Positions 23,351-35,014 of a stretch of DNA of 64,000 nucleotides are shown in pieces. Each line of letters begins with the position of its first letter. The stretch's first letter is position 1. The notes below the pieces were generated by a model. The model was not told the DNA's origin. It worked only from the letters and a program-made list of their open reading frames with translations, and did no database searches. The stretch spans positions 4,047,501-4,111,500 of the forward strand of contig NC_084892.1 of the NCBI RefSeq assembly GCF_958979055.1, read 5' to 3'. Made by a program: the position numbers and the translations under genes. Origin of the DNA: Alnus glutinosa (Eukaryota; Streptophyta; Magnoliopsida; Fagales; Betulaceae).

Positions 23351-26069
23351 TTAAAATGCTAATATGGCAGCTGAGAAACTGGATAAGACCTTCATTATTC
23401 CTTCCAAAGACAACCCAACATGTCAAACATTATGGTTCCCAAAAATCGTTCAAAATAATAAACCTACAAAAAGATCAAAAGCAAAACTGTATGATTAATC
23501 TCACCACATGGAACTCCAATCCATCAAAATAGCAAACAGAGAAACAAAATCATCATAATCTTTTTCATTTTTGGATAGAAAACCTAAATTAGCTACATAT
23601 AATCAAAGCCACACCAGCTTCATACTTTAAAAAGAAAAAAGAAGAGAAAATACAAAAAACACTGTAAAAAAAAAATATAGCACAATATGAATTCTAAACC
23701 AATGACTAACAAATCAGATTTACTTTTTCTTGGTGAAAAGCAAAAGATAAAAAACGTCCAGTATAGAGTAATACCTACTAAACCAACATTGCATGTCCCA
23801 ATCCCAAAATCTATATTTGACCAATTGCTAACCTCACCACTCTAACAAGACCACCTCAACAGATTCATCCTCATGTGTGATGGCTCAATGATGCAGGGCA
23901 CCTCTTAAACCTTCCGAAATATAGCACACTAACATATAGATTTGTTATATATAGGTTTAACAGTGAGGGGAAATTGTTAGTAGATGGAATTGGGAATAGA
24001 AATTAGGGTTTTGCAGCTCTATTATCCATCTTTCTGAGGGATTTATCAGAAACACACGCTGAAGAAGTGCAGCAATTAAGCAGAAAATTGAAGAATAAGA
24101 TATAAAATGAAGGAAAGAAAAACAGAGCAATGAGCAAGAAGATTCTAGGCACAATGGCATCAAAACACAGTTAGTCACAATGAATTCCTGATAATCTGCC
24201 TGAGAGAATCGCAACCATTTTTCTAGGACCCTAAAATACATTTAACTATAGGCGGCTAAGCGCCATGGAATATTTTTTCACAAATTATTGACCAAAGCCA
24301 ACTAGAAGTAGCCAAAACAGATTAAAACCATTGACATGTTTGCCACTACAGTAACATGAAAAACAAGAAGTCTATAGTAACTAAGCCTCGTTATTACTGT
24401 CAAGATAGGAACCACAGATATAAGAACACTAACAGAAAAACTTTCTCAAAATAGGAGAGCCCCAAAGAACAACCAAAGACACTATCTTGTAGGGGCTCAG
24501 ACTCAGAGGCTCACGTTACCATGTATATTTTGCAGCCTCTTCTCTTCACCCACATATTGACACACCAAGCCAAAAGAATAATCAGACTTTTCTTCCATTA
24601 AGCAAAAGTAGAGAATGCATTCTAGATTCCAGAAACAAGTTACTGAAGATGATTGTCATTGATGCCCCACTTATTGAAGGGTTTCAAAAGGACGGCTGAC
24701 AACCCAATTAGTGGTTCCATCAAAGCAAATGCACTAAAAAAGAATTCAGAATAGAACCAACTTGAACTTCAAAGTACAAAAGAATTGAGTTATGAAATCT
24801 ACAACACCTTAAGATAGCACAAGGCTTAAAAGCTATCCCAGCCAATAACCTGCTTTTATTCTTGCATAAGCTCGGATGATTTGCTAGAAAATAAAACCAC
24901 AATCACAGAGACTAAGGCCTCCACATGATTATAGCAAATCTTACTAGCTTCTCCTTTTGTTTTTCTATGTAGAAGCTGATATTCCAATCAACAGCCTGGA
25001 TTATGATTTAATATTCCATCCGCCAAGAAGGGTAGCAGTGCAGCAAAGAGAGTAACATATAATTTGAGGTCATAAAAGGTTCATAGCCATAGTTGATCTC
25101 CAGTCGGATAATGTAAAGGTTAGAGTCATTGAGAAGAAAGATAAAGAAATTCAAATTTTTAGAAACCAGCATATTATAAATATATGATTGGGATTTTCGG
25201 TAGGTAGAACAACATAATTTTTTTAATATTTTTAAATATCTTGCCTAAAAATGTTCAAGGCAATTCTTTAAAAATGATAATTTGAATTTAATTAAGCATA
25301 GACAATGTAAGGCTAGTTAAATCTAAACTAAAATTACAAGAGAGGGAGAGACTCAACTTTTACAAGATATAGTTCAAATGCAAAACTGTCATGGTTCAGG
25401 ACTGCACATGCCTCAAGCATAATCCACACCTAAAGTGCGATATTACAAATACTTTTGAGACGCAAACATTAAGTTGGGCATTTTCGTTAAACCTCAACTC
25501 AAGGCCTGTTCAAAGCTCAAAACTGACACCAGCCTCAAGACCAAGCAAAAAAAAAAAAACCTCAAATAGGAAGAAATTTTACATAAATTAAGATGCTTCG
25601 TCCGATTGAATCTCCACTACCAATATTAAGATTCAAGGAATTGCACATTAACATAACAGTACTCGTAAACCCTACACCCAGTTGGATTTCACAACATGTT
25701 CTATTGCATACTAACCGAGCTCGTGAAAGTAAATCAAGTACAAGTCATCCACACTACAGGAGCATCAAACACAATAGAGAAAAGACACAGCAAAGTACTC
25801 CAAGTTCCTCAACTCAATTCAACTCCACCTATCTCATTTTCACTGCCTTAATTCCTCCAATAAAATCAGAGCCCAAGTGAGACATATGTAGCAAGCTCCA
25901 TTTTGGAAGCGAGAAAATTTATTAAAGGAATAACATGCAATTTAGAATCGCGCATGATGTATAATATTATTTATATTACTGGTTTCAAACAATGGGATTA
26001 ACATTGTCTATCATACTACAAGAGTGACAAGACCCATTTGAAATTTTTATGAATAACTACTACTCACAG

Positions 26070-26846
26070 TCACAGATCAACCTCGCAAGCCCCGGGTTGA
26101 CCCGTCAAAGACCCTGACCCGTTGTTCGTCCCAAACCCGATTTGGACCTGATCACAGTAAACCCGCAACAAGCACTGCCTCGACCTCCACCAAGACCCAG
26201 TTCTAAACCTGACCCAAGCAAACACTCTGACTCCGAATCCCACCGACCCACGAGCCCTCTCGCCTGAAATCTTGGTCACCACGTCCTCGCCCACGTACTC
26301 GCCCACCACTGAGAGCCCGACCCGGATCCGGGTCTCGTTTTTCTTCCCTTGGAAGAGGGGAGCCAACGTTGTCGTACCGAGTAGTAACCCGTCCGGGCCG
26401 TTCCCGTAGACGAGCGAGGCCTGGACGCTCTCGTAGTAGATGCGGAGCTTGGTGTTGGGGTTGCGGACCAAGAGGGTTAGGTTCCACGTGGCGGTTAACT
26501 CAGAGCCAGTCAGGTTGAGTGGGGACACGGAGGCCGAGTCGACCCGGAACTCGGGAAGCTGGGGCTTGAGGACTAGCCATGTGATGAAGAAAACCACGCC
26601 CAGGATCGCGAACAACGCGGCCGCGGCCATAATCAGACGGCAAAAGAACGAGGACCCACTGCGGCTACCGGTGGGGCCCACGCGGCGTTGGTAGAGTCGT
26701 GTGTAGGAGGGAGGTTGGACCGCATAGGGGTAGGCGGTCGGGGCGGCTGGGTAGCCGGCTGCGACTTGGCTCGACTGAGCCGGGTATCCGATGACCGTTT
26801 TGTCATGGGATCCGCTTGTTGTTGGCGTTGAAGACATCGTCGTCAT
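26070..26846 (-). CDS. NDR1/HIN1-like LEA-2 protein, VIGYP subfamily (member 1)
   Basis: Single-exon gene, 258 residues. The cytosolic N-terminal tail (1-70) is rich in Pro, Tyr and Ser and carries VIGYPAQ (18-24) and repeated AYPYA/GYPA units. A membrane segment spans about 71-93, followed by KPQLPEFRVDSASVSPLNL, RNPNTKLRIYYE (128-139), LFQGKKNETRI (164-174) and the C-terminal RVYCDQVQIGF (228-238). The family is membrane-anchored LEA-2; Pro/Tyr-rich tails with V-GYP occur in one plant subfamily, function not well known. The same motif recurs in the next two genes, showing common origin. A second in-frame ATG three codons in is equally possible. Coding DNA is GC-rich. Confidence 0.92.
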   Translation of the reverse strand: MTTMSSTPTTSGSHDKTVIGYPAQSSQVAAGYPAAPTAYPYAVQPPSYTRLYQRRVGPTGSRSGSSFFCRLIMAAAALFAILGVVFFITWLVLKPQLPEFRVDSASVSPLNLTGSELTATWNLTLLVRNPNTKLRIYYESVQASLVYGNGPDGLLLGTTTLAPLFQGKKNETRIRVGLSVVGEYVGEDVVTKISGERARGSVGFGVRVFAWVRFRTGSWWRSRQCLLRVYCDQVQIGFGTNNGSGSLTGQPGACEVDL

Positions 26847-28175
26847 GGCATCACGTAGAAGAAAGAAAAATCTGGAAGGGAGAGGGATTGAATTGGAGGG
26901 TTTCCGGGATGACTCTTGTTTTGAGGGAGAGACTAGAGGTCACTACTCACTAGGGTGAATCAGTGACGTGGGCTAGCTCGAAGAAATTACTTGATAAGGA
27001 CGGATGTAGGGAATCTTTAGTTGGCTACAAACACCTGGCAGGTGATAAAAGACGGATGAAAATCGTGGTTGGATCCGCCCTGAATTACCCAATTTTTTAT
27101 TTTTATTTTTATTTTTATAGATCAATTTCCCAATTTTTAGCATCCTCTATAATATATTTTCTAATCTAAATTTCTATCATTATTACACGTCATTTTCTTA
27201 TATATTTCTTTTGAAAATTTATTATTAAATTTGTAAAATACACATGTAATTCTTATATATTCAATAAAAAATTTACAAATATATTGTACGGAGTACCGAG
27301 AGAATGCAACCAAGTCTTATTCCAAAAATTCTAAAAGATCTTAATCGATTACTTCAACGTGGAAATAAATTAAATGCTACTTTTCTTAATTTGTAAGTTG
27401 ATAAGATTCTATCTCTTTTTTTTTTCTTTTTTCTTTTTGAAAGCGATAAGATTCTATCTCTAATGACACTAAAAGCGGTTCAAAACTAATTGAGATCTTC
27501 TGTAACTTCTTAAATTTTAGGTAAAAATTTAAAATATGTCAATTTCCTAGATTTATAATTAGTTCTACGTGGCATCAAAATAAATTCAAAAATTCTTAAA
27601 GTATACCAAATAAATAAATTACTCCCTACAATTAAATTATGTACATTAATTTAACAGATTTCATTCATGGAATACTAATTTAAATAAAATACGTGTTATA
27701 ATTTTATCGAGGCTGAGTCTTTGATGTGCCTCAAAATCAAAATTTGTTTTGGTGTCCTTCATGGAGACTAGCTCAGTCACGCCTTTCTTTCTTCTTCTTC
27801 TTCTTCTTCTTCTTCTAAGTTTTGAAAATACTTCTCAATTTTTACATTTTTTAAAACCCTTTGTCAAAATTCAAAACGCCCAACACTTCTTAAAATCCGT
27901 ATAATGGGAGGATTAGACTTTTTTGCTACGTGTCGTTTTGTTGTTGTTTTTTAGGTGACAATAAACTATATATATACACTTCAGAAGCAAATTTCATGTG
28001 AGTTTTTCATGCCAAAATGTTGTGTGCATTGTTATTGTTTTCGTCCCCAACATCAGCCATCTCTCTGCCTTGGCAGTTGGCAATAACAAGAATATTTGTT
28101 GTCAATCTCTACTATGTTTCATTTTTCTTCTCCTGAGCAATACTTAGCTTCCTTCAATGAATTCTCCTCTGCAAT

Positions 28176-28176
<1 letters not shown>

Positions 28177-28224
<48 letters not shown>
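28177..28224. repeat. Poly(T) run of 48
   Basis: Uninterrupted homopolymer, followed by an AT run. Length in the assembly is likely approximate. Similar runs occur at 34499-34542 (T), 34971-35012 (A) and 37928-37963 (T). Confidence 0.9.
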
Positions 28225-28366
28225 CTCTTATATATATATAGTCAACTTTGATAATTTTTTTTTTCGATGAATGGACAATTGATTATACATTATAGTTAAA
28301 ACCTAAGATATTTTATTTCACACCGAGTCTTTCTTGATTAACAAGCGTAAAAGGGTGCGAGGAGAG

Positions 28367-28545
28367 ATATGTTTGTTAATATATTTTGAGCTCGAAAGGT
28401 TTTTGTTTTTTGTTTTAAAAATGGTTGTAATGTAACATACATATAAAAACATATTTTGCATGTGTAATAATAAGTGTTTTGTGTTTTGAATTGTTTTTCA
28501 ATCTTTGACTTAAAGAACCGAAAATAAAGTCGTTAACAAACATAG
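28367..28545. mobile_element. MITE, family D (TTTGTTAA ends)
   Basis: Left end ATATGTTTGTTAATATATTTT, right end GTTAACAAACATA. The interior TTTTGTGTTTTGAA matches, in reverse, the copy at 43160-43346. Likely PIF/Harbinger-type from the end sequence; non-coding. Confidence 0.55.
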
Positions 28546-28958
28546 TTAATATCTATAACAAAAAAAAAAAATATTGATATATCATATATTTATAAGAGTA
28601 ATAATACTCTTTATACTCATTTATCTTCCCATGTTAGTCACGTATTTAAAATAAATATATATATATATATATATGAAAATTACTTAAAATATGTTAAGTC
28701 AGCCGGCTGCCGGCCGGTGTAAAAAGATCGAGTGTAGTCTAATTATAAAGTAATTAAAGTTAAGAAGTTGACAAAAATTTAGAAAAAGTAAATTTATATA
28801 TACAACAAATTAACAAGTTACAGAATCTCAAAAGCAGAAAAACCACTTCATCGACCGATCCACCGGCCTCTGGTTTTACGACAATCTCCATGCATAATAA
28901 TGGAAGAAGATCAAGGTAAAAACATAAAAGTAAAAATAAAAAGCCTTAATATTAGAAT

Positions 28959-29843
28959 TCACGCTTTAACTGTACACACCCTAGACTGCCCCGGAGGTAA
29001 CATTCGGTTGTTAGTTGCGTGACCCGCATATCTAACCTCCAAATCATCACAGTAAACTTTCAGGTTGCCGCGCCTTGGCCCCCACCATCCACGTTTGAAC
29101 GTCGACCACACCATCATCCTTAAATTATAGCTCACCGACCCGCCGTTTCGGTCCTGGTCCATCTCCAACCACTTTACCCACGCAAGCTGATCATCGTACG
29201 AGTTATTCGTGGATAGCTTCACATGCAATACGGCATGTCCCATCGCATCCAGGAATAACGAAGGCTCCGCATTCAAAGAGGACGACAAGATGTTATCTTT
29301 GTAAGACACCCAACTCTTAATCTTATGAAAGTAAACTTTCAGTCTGTGGTTGGGATTCTCAACATTAACGTTGGCGTCCCAATTGGCCGTGAAATCCGAA
29401 TCGGAGGTGTTGAATTTGGAAACGGAGAACGTGTCCACTCTGAAAACCGGGAACTCCGGACGTAGAATGAGCCACGCCATGACGGCGCTCACGAACGAAA
29501 GAAAGACAAATATAATAATCATCCCGACACAGCCGCGACGGAAGCCTGAGCTGCGCGAGGAATTTAAGTGTGTGGGGTAATTATAATAGGCTGCTCGCCG
29601 TGGCTGATCATAAGGGCAGGCGCCGTTGTTGCATGCGTTCGAAGGCAAGTAACCATGATAGGCTTGTGGAGGCAGGAAGCGTGGTTGCACATGTGGGTTC
29701 AGGTTCGGGTAGCCTATAACGGGCGTGTAATCCGTCCCCGGTGGCAGGGCGTGACCTGTGATGGTTGCCAGAGGGTGATTCCGGCTCGTGTCCAAAGACT
29801 GACCTGATTCTTTCTTGGGTCGGTCTTCTGGCGGAGAAGCCAT
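28959..29843 (-). CDS. NDR1/HIN1-like LEA-2 protein, VIGYP subfamily (member 2)
   Basis: Single-exon gene, 294 residues from the ATG at 29843. That start (MASPPEDRPKKE) is chosen because the tandem neighbour begins MASLSEDQPKKE; an upstream in-frame ATG at 30083 would add 80 unrelated residues. N-terminal tail 1-104 is hydrophilic with VIGYPNLNP (42-50), a YHGY motif and a Pro/Tyr-rich zone. Membrane segment about 105-128, then RPEFPVFRVDTFSVSKFN, VENPNHRLKVYF (161-172), LHVKLSTNNS (206-215), DRNGGSVSYNLRM (231-243) and LKVYCDDLEVRY (261-272). Probably a plasma-membrane protein with the LEA-2 domain outside. A W-box core (TTGACC, 29903-29908, minus strand) sits just upstream of the ATG. With 32046-32924 it forms a clear tandem pair that also shares 5' leader sequence (CCCAAGAGAATGAAT). 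Confidence 0.92.
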   Translation of the reverse strand: MASPPEDRPKKESGQSLDTSRNHPLATITGHALPPGTDYTPVIGYPNLNPHVQPRFLPPQAYHGYLPSNACNNGACPYDQPRRAAYYNYPTHLNSSRSSGFRRGCVGMIIIFVFLSFVSAVMAWLILRPEFPVFRVDTFSVSKFNTSDSDFTANWDANVNVENPNHRLKVYFHKIKSWVSYKDNILSSSLNAEPSLFLDAMGHAVLHVKLSTNNSYDDQLAWVKWLEMDQDRNGGSVSYNLRMMVWSTFKRGWWGPRRGNLKVYCDDLEVRYAGHATNNRMLPPGQSRVCTVKA

Positions 29844-30132
29844 GATGGTTCTCTGTGGTTTCTCTGCCGTCCCCAAGAATGCCCCAAGAGAATGAATTGA
29901 CAGGTCAAAGGGAATGTGAAAAAAATAGGTAATTCCGAGACGCGAGAACTGCGTATTCAACGTTGCAAATTTGCAATTGCAGACTAATTCTATGTTAAGC
30001 AGATGATGACAAATGCAATTAATATAATGTTTCGTTTCGTCCATGAAATTGAGTTGGCATGTTATAATTAGAGACCATAACAAAAACCTGATGAAAATTA
30101 GGTGACCTTACGGGGCGGAGCTATAATTTTAG

Positions 30133-30248
30133 GAGTAATGTTTGTTGTATATATAAAGTGTAAACACTTTGTATATAACTTTTTTGTATTTATTTATTTT
30201 TTAAATAAATAATTGATTGACACACTTTGTGTATAACAAGCATTACTC
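30133..30248. mobile_element. Small MULE-type MITE, family B
   Basis: 116 bases with inverted ends GAGTAATGTTTGTTGTATA and ATACACAAAGTGT-like / CATTACTC, flanked by TAATTTTAG (30124-30132) and TAATTTTGG (30249-30257), an 8/9 target-site duplication. The element folds into a hairpin through its whole length. Confidence 0.75.
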
Positions 30249-30474
30249 TAATTTTGGTTGGGGATGAGATTGAAAAAAAAAAAAAAAAAATTAGATGTTG
30301 GGACATTTTTTTAAAAAAATAAATAAATTGAAGAATATTATTTTGAAGACACTACAAAAAAAATAAGGTTATTTACATCCTTTTAAAAAAGTTCTCATCC
30401 AATGCAAAAGTATGTACGTGAAGCATTTTGTGTCCTTCTTTACACGTCATATGCGAAAGATCGTGGTCTTTTAT

Positions 30475-30661
30475 GAGTAATGCTATATATCACTCTTGTG
30501 TCTTCCTTTTGTCTTTTAAAGTTGATGTGACTTTTAAAATCATCATTTGATCAAAATTCAATAATGGTCTATCATAAATTCAATGGTGATTTTAAGAGGC
30601 ACACCAATTTTAAGGAGACAAAAAAAAAAAAAAGACACAAAGGTTATATATAACATTACTC
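30475..30661. mobile_element. MULE-type MITE, family A
   Basis: GAGTAATGCTATATAT left end and ATATATAACATTACTC right end, flanked by GGTCTTTTA (30465-30473) and GGTCCTTTA (30662-30670). Interior shares CTTTTAAAATCA-CATTTGATC with copies at 5862 and 57830. Confidence 0.8.
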
Positions 30662-31168
30662 GGTCCTTTAGTATAGAAAAAACTATCACGTCTTTTTAAT
30701 CGAAAACTTGAAAAAACTGAAGTCCTAAACAAGAAAATGTCACACTTTTTATTTAAGTCGTTTCTGGAAAGGCAAAGGCCAATATAGGGCCTATTTGACA
30801 CAAAATGGTAGTCTGATATATTAAAGTATTTCATCTATTACTTTGTGGGGCTCTTCTTCTTCTTTGTTTGTATATTTTGGCTCGTAGTTGAAGGGATTTT
30901 TTTAGATATTTTCATATTTTATTTAAGAGTTGTCAAAAAGTTAGTATGAAATATTGTAAGGGAAATGTTACTTTTACTATAAGTGCAAAACATGTGCATT
31001 CCTGTAGTGCAGCAATCAAGGCTCGTATTGTAATTAAAAATTTTCAAAGACATCTTATTTTAAGAAATTTCATTGCAGATCGAGAATGAGATTTTACTAA
31101 GAAGGTATTTAATAATTTGTTGAGAAATTTAAGAATTGTTATATATATAATGGGAAAAATTGGGAGCA

Positions 31169-31280
31169 GGGTAGTTGTTGGCCTTTTAAAGGGTCTTTGC
31201 ATCCAATTTTCACGGAGTGAGTTTGCAAACTGTTGTGCTTGTTTTATAAAGGCTTTAATTCATCAAAAGAAAAAAAAAAA
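31169..31280 (+). mobile_element. Short LINE 3' tail with target-site duplication
   Basis: About 100 bases ending in an A-rich tail (ATTCATCAAAAG then A run), flanked on both sides by AAATTGGGAGCA. The duplication and tail are the signature of target-primed reverse transcription; nearly all of the donor element was lost at the 5' side. The donor family is probably an L1-type LINE but too little is left to be sure. Confidence 0.65.
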
Positions 31281-32045
31281 AATTGGGAGCATTTTAGACT
31301 TTTTATCCACTAAAAACTCATGTGCACACATGAGTAATTTTTCGTTAGAAAAAACGATAAATGACTAACGTTCGGATAAATAACATTACAAAAATCATAA
31401 ACTTCTGGAGGTTTATTTTTCACTTTCTAAACATTAAAGGTAAAATCGGAAAAAAAAAAAAAAAAAAAAAATCATTTACAGTTGCAGAGGTTACAATATT
31501 GCAATCTCAAATGTAGCCTAAAAAGGGGTAAAAAGTAAATTTACATTTCCAACAAACAAATTTTGGGACCTCATACTAATAATAATAATAAAAAGAAAAA
31601 AGAAAAAGCCCACCTCATCTATCACAATCTCTGATCCTCCATACAAGAAATTAAGACATTAAGTTGAAGAAGATGAAGTAAAAAAATTAGATAATGTCGG
31701 CTTGAATTTGCGATTTCAAAAAATACGATTTAAAATAATGATTTTAAAATACGTGATTTAAAAAATAATAATTTTTAAAAATGTAGTTAACTGTTTAGCA
31801 AAATCGAAGCTTAGCATTTAAAATCACAAATTAACCTTTAAAATTCTTCGTTTTTATAAAAGCATCATCTTACCTGTGATTTAAAAAAACAGATTTTCTA
31901 CGTTTTTAAATCATAATTTTTAAAAATACAGTTTCTAAATAATTTATATTCTACAATTTTATTTAAAATCGCATTTATTATCTACGAAATTCCAATTCCA
32001 AACGTACTAAAATTAAGAAATAAAGAAAAACCTTCCGATGAGAAA

Positions 32046-32924
32046 TCACACAGAAACTGAACACAGTACCCTAGGCGTCTCAGGAGGTAACAGTCCGTTA
32101 CCTGTGGCACCGACAAACCCAACCTTCAAACTATCGCAGAAAACTTTCAGTTTGGCGCCCCTCGTCCACCACCCATCAGATTTGAAGGTCGACGATACCA
32201 GCATCCTGAAATTAAAGCTCACCGTCCCACCGTTTCGGTCCCGGCCCATGTCCTCCACCACCCACTTATCCACCACCGGCACCACGGGTTGATCATCCGA
32301 GTTTTTCGTGGATAGCTTCACATGCAATACGATATGTCCGCTCGAATACAGGAGCAGAGGCTCGGCTTTCAAAGAGGAGGACACCATATTCTCTCTGTAA
32401 AACATGAAACTATCAATCCGGTTAATGTAAACTTTCACTTTGTGGTTAGGGTTCTCAACCGTAAACTTGGCGTCCCAACTGGCCGTGAAATCCGTATTGG
32501 AGGAGGCGTTGAAATTGGAAACGGAGAACGTGTCCACTCTGAAAACTGGGAGCGCCGGACGTTGAATGAGCCACACCATGACGGTGGTCACGAATGAAAG
32601 AAAGACAAACGCAATCATCACCATGAGACAGCCGCGAAGGAAGCCTGACATGGGCGAGTGACAGGACTCGGATGGGTAATAGGCTGCCGGCGGTGGCTGA
32701 GCATAAACGTAGGGGTAACCATGATAGGGTTGAGGGTCGGTCGGTTGCCACTGTGGGTTCGGGTTCGGGTGCGGGTACCCCATAACGGTCGCGCAACCCG
32801 TCTCCGTCGTGTGATTCGTCGGTAGCGGGGGATGACATGTGGGAATTTCCGGTGGGTGATTCTGGCTCGTGTCCGAAGACTGATCTCGTTCTTTCTTGGG
32901 TTGGTCTTCTGACAGAGAAGCCAT
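32046..32924 (-). CDS. NDR1/HIN1-like LEA-2 protein, VIGYP subfamily (member 3)
   Basis: Single-exon gene, 292 residues from the ATG at 32924, the start conserved with the 28959-29843 gene (MAS-ED-PKKE). An in-frame ATG 11 codons upstream (32957) is possible but not conserved. The N-terminal tail 1-98 holds VMGYPHPNPNP (47-57), YHGYPYVYAQPPP and a His/Thr-rich part. Membrane segment about 99-121, then RPALPVFRVDTFSVSNFN, VENPNHKVKVYI (156-167), GHIVLHVKLSTKNS (196-209), DRNGGTVSFNFRM (229-241) and LKVFCDSLKVGF (259-270). Same architecture as its neighbour, with a VVPVVDKWVVED insertion-like difference near 213-225. Last of the six minus-strand NHL genes; its role is inferred from family only. 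Confidence 0.92.
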   Translation of the reverse strand: MASLSEDQPKKERDQSSDTSQNHPPEIPTCHPPLPTNHTTETGCATVMGYPHPNPNPQWQPTDPQPYHGYPYVYAQPPPAAYYPSESCHSPMSGFLRGCLMVMIAFVFLSFVTTVMVWLIQRPALPVFRVDTFSVSNFNASSNTDFTASWDAKFTVENPNHKVKVYINRIDSFMFYRENMVSSSLKAEPLLLYSSGHIVLHVKLSTKNSDDQPVVPVVDKWVVEDMGRDRNGGTVSFNFRMLVSSTFKSDGWWTRGAKLKVFCDSLKVGFVGATGNGLLPPETPRVLCSVSV

Positions 32925-33839
32925 GATGACTCTCTGCGCGCGGCTTCTCTGCCCCAAGAATTCCCAAGAGAATGAATGGCAGGAAAAAAATTTAAAAAAA
33001 AAAAAAAAAAATTGGTTATTACGAAACGTGTGAAGAGGAATTGCATGCTAATTCTATGTTTAGCAAATGAGGATGATAACCGGGGGAGAAATGGTATTTT
33101 TATATTTCTTGACCTATAGGAGGAATCACTCGACTTAGCCCTTTGGTGGCGGGCTTCGAGGACCCTACTTAGTAATTTTTTTATGTATATTTTTTGAATA
33201 TTTTATTTTTAAATCTGTTTCCAAATTTATGCCACTCACATTATACCTTAAAATTTAATTGTATATAAATTTATAAAAAATGTAAGTTTATCATTTCCCT
33301 CCGTATAAAATTCATTTGGCGTGTCGTTATTAGATACGGCGACAAAAACAGCATTTACTAGCAAAATAAAAATCGTTAAATAGACTCTAAAATGTAAATG
33401 GTGAAAAGTATCAAATTGATAATCGTTTAATTTTGTCACTTTTTAAAATTGATGTACTTTTCTAATAAAGAGGCTTTAACACTTTTATTAAACACCAATA
33501 TTTTTATGTTTTTCTTCTTATTCTATATTTGTTTGATACACTGATTTTGTTTTTAACAATTTAGATGGTTGTATTTTAATGTCTAAATTTTTGAGACTAT
33601 GCTAATATGAAAAAATAAATAATGTTTAAAATTACAACTAAGTTGAAGAAATATATACTCAATACATTGAATGCCATATATAATTTAGCTGGGTTCTTAT
33701 AATATCTTATCAAATTATGCTAAGATAATGTAAATCTATTACATGCCTACTAAATTAGTATATAATAAACGGAAAATTGCATCATTGTTTTTTTGTGATT
33801 AACCTAAGTTACAAATCACTCAGTGTGGTATAAAAAATA
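32925..33839. other. Upstream region of the last NHL gene
   Basis: AT-rich DNA with a poly(A) run at 32993-33011. The final 65 bases (from about 33773, AAATTGCATCATTG) are the left part of a family C MITE that was split by the following element. No TATA box could be assigned with confidence. Confidence 0.4.
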
Positions 33840-34497
33840 GGGTTAAATACCTATTTGCCCCCTGTGCTTTACGGCATTTATTTTTTGCCTCTTCAGTTTT
33901 ACTTTTTATCAAATTTGGTACATGTGGTATATGAAAAGACAGAAATGGTACCTCCGTCCAAAACTAAAATCCAGCCACGTCATCCTACAGGTGTCGGCGT
34001 ACATGCACGACATATATCTCTGTGACACACCTCAGCACTGACATAGCTACCATTTTTTTAAATGATTTCTTATATATATATAGAGTAATGATTCACTACC
34101 ACCTAAATATACAACTTTTCACCATCTTGTCTATGTGGCAAGGTGGTCCCCTACTAACTTTAGAGTTTTTTTATTTTTAAAAAATAAATTAAAGTGGGGG
34201 ACCACCTTGCCACATAGACAAGGTGGTGAAAAATTGTATATTTAGGTGGTAAAGAATCATTTCTCATATATATATGGGGTGGCTGCCACCCCCATTTTTG
34301 GCCAAGGGGGTGACTGAGTCACCCTCAATGTACCATTTTTGATACTTATTCAAACTAGATGGGGCACATCAGAAAATTTATAAAACCACAGGGGCATATA
34401 TTGAAAAAAAAATTGAAACATTTGGTCATTTTTTGGGTTATATCAATTGGTCACGCATATAATTTTGTGTTTCCAATTGTTACATGTGACTGATTGT

Positions 34498-34545
<48 letters not shown>

Positions 34546-34970
34546 TGAAGGGTTCAATCCTTGTCAACATGTTATTTTGATACACGATAGACATACATGT
34601 TACTTTTGGTTCAAAACAGGTATACCAAATATACCAAATATTATTTGTGTATAAAATACCATTTGTGATATAATTACAAAACTAAAGTACAATTTTCAGT
34701 ACTTATTAAAACCACATGGGGCACATCACGAAATGTATAAAACCACATGAGGATATATTGGAAAAAAAAAATTATGGTTTTTAATTTTAAGGTTTTTTTT
34801 TAAAAAATAAAATAAAATTATAGGGGTGCCTTAGGGCCACATGGGAGTGGCCGGCCACCCCCATTTTGGCCAAGGGGGTGGCTCAGCCACCTCCAGACCA
34901 GCCGGTCTAGGGATGGCCGAACCACCCACGTGGCCCATGGGGTGGTTCGGCCACCCCAAGGGCCAAAATG

Positions 34971-35014
<44 letters not shown>

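Larger units (their letters stand above)
20568..26069. other. Intergenic DNA before the VIGYP-type NHL genes
   Basis: 5.5 kb. The part 21500-26000 is of higher complexity than most of the window, with a GA microsatellite at 22342-22362 and a LINE remnant at 23086. A plus-strand frame around 22231-22329 reads like protein (PPRPQPPSFVPRGPILDL) but stands alone and was not identified. No gene can be supported. Confidence 0.4.
26847..28958. other. Intergenic DNA
   Basis: AT-rich spacer between two same-strand NHL genes. Holds a TTC microsatellite (27788-27816), a run of 48 T residues (28177-28224) and a MITE (28367-28545). Promoter of the 26.8-kb gene must lie at its left end, but no clear TATA box is visible. 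Confidence 0.5.
29844..32045. other. Spacer between the two tandem VIGYP genes
   Basis: 2.2 kb with two MULE-type MITEs and a LINE tail (listed separately). A segment at about 31688-31999 rich in GATTTAAAAT-like units has the look of a further AT-rich MITE with AATTCCAA end but its left border is unclear. No gene. Confidence 0.5.

Noticed and set aside
29844-30083. 80-residue N-terminal extension of the NHL gene at 28959
   Set aside because: Not conserved in the tandem neighbour, whose start aligns with the ATG at 29843.
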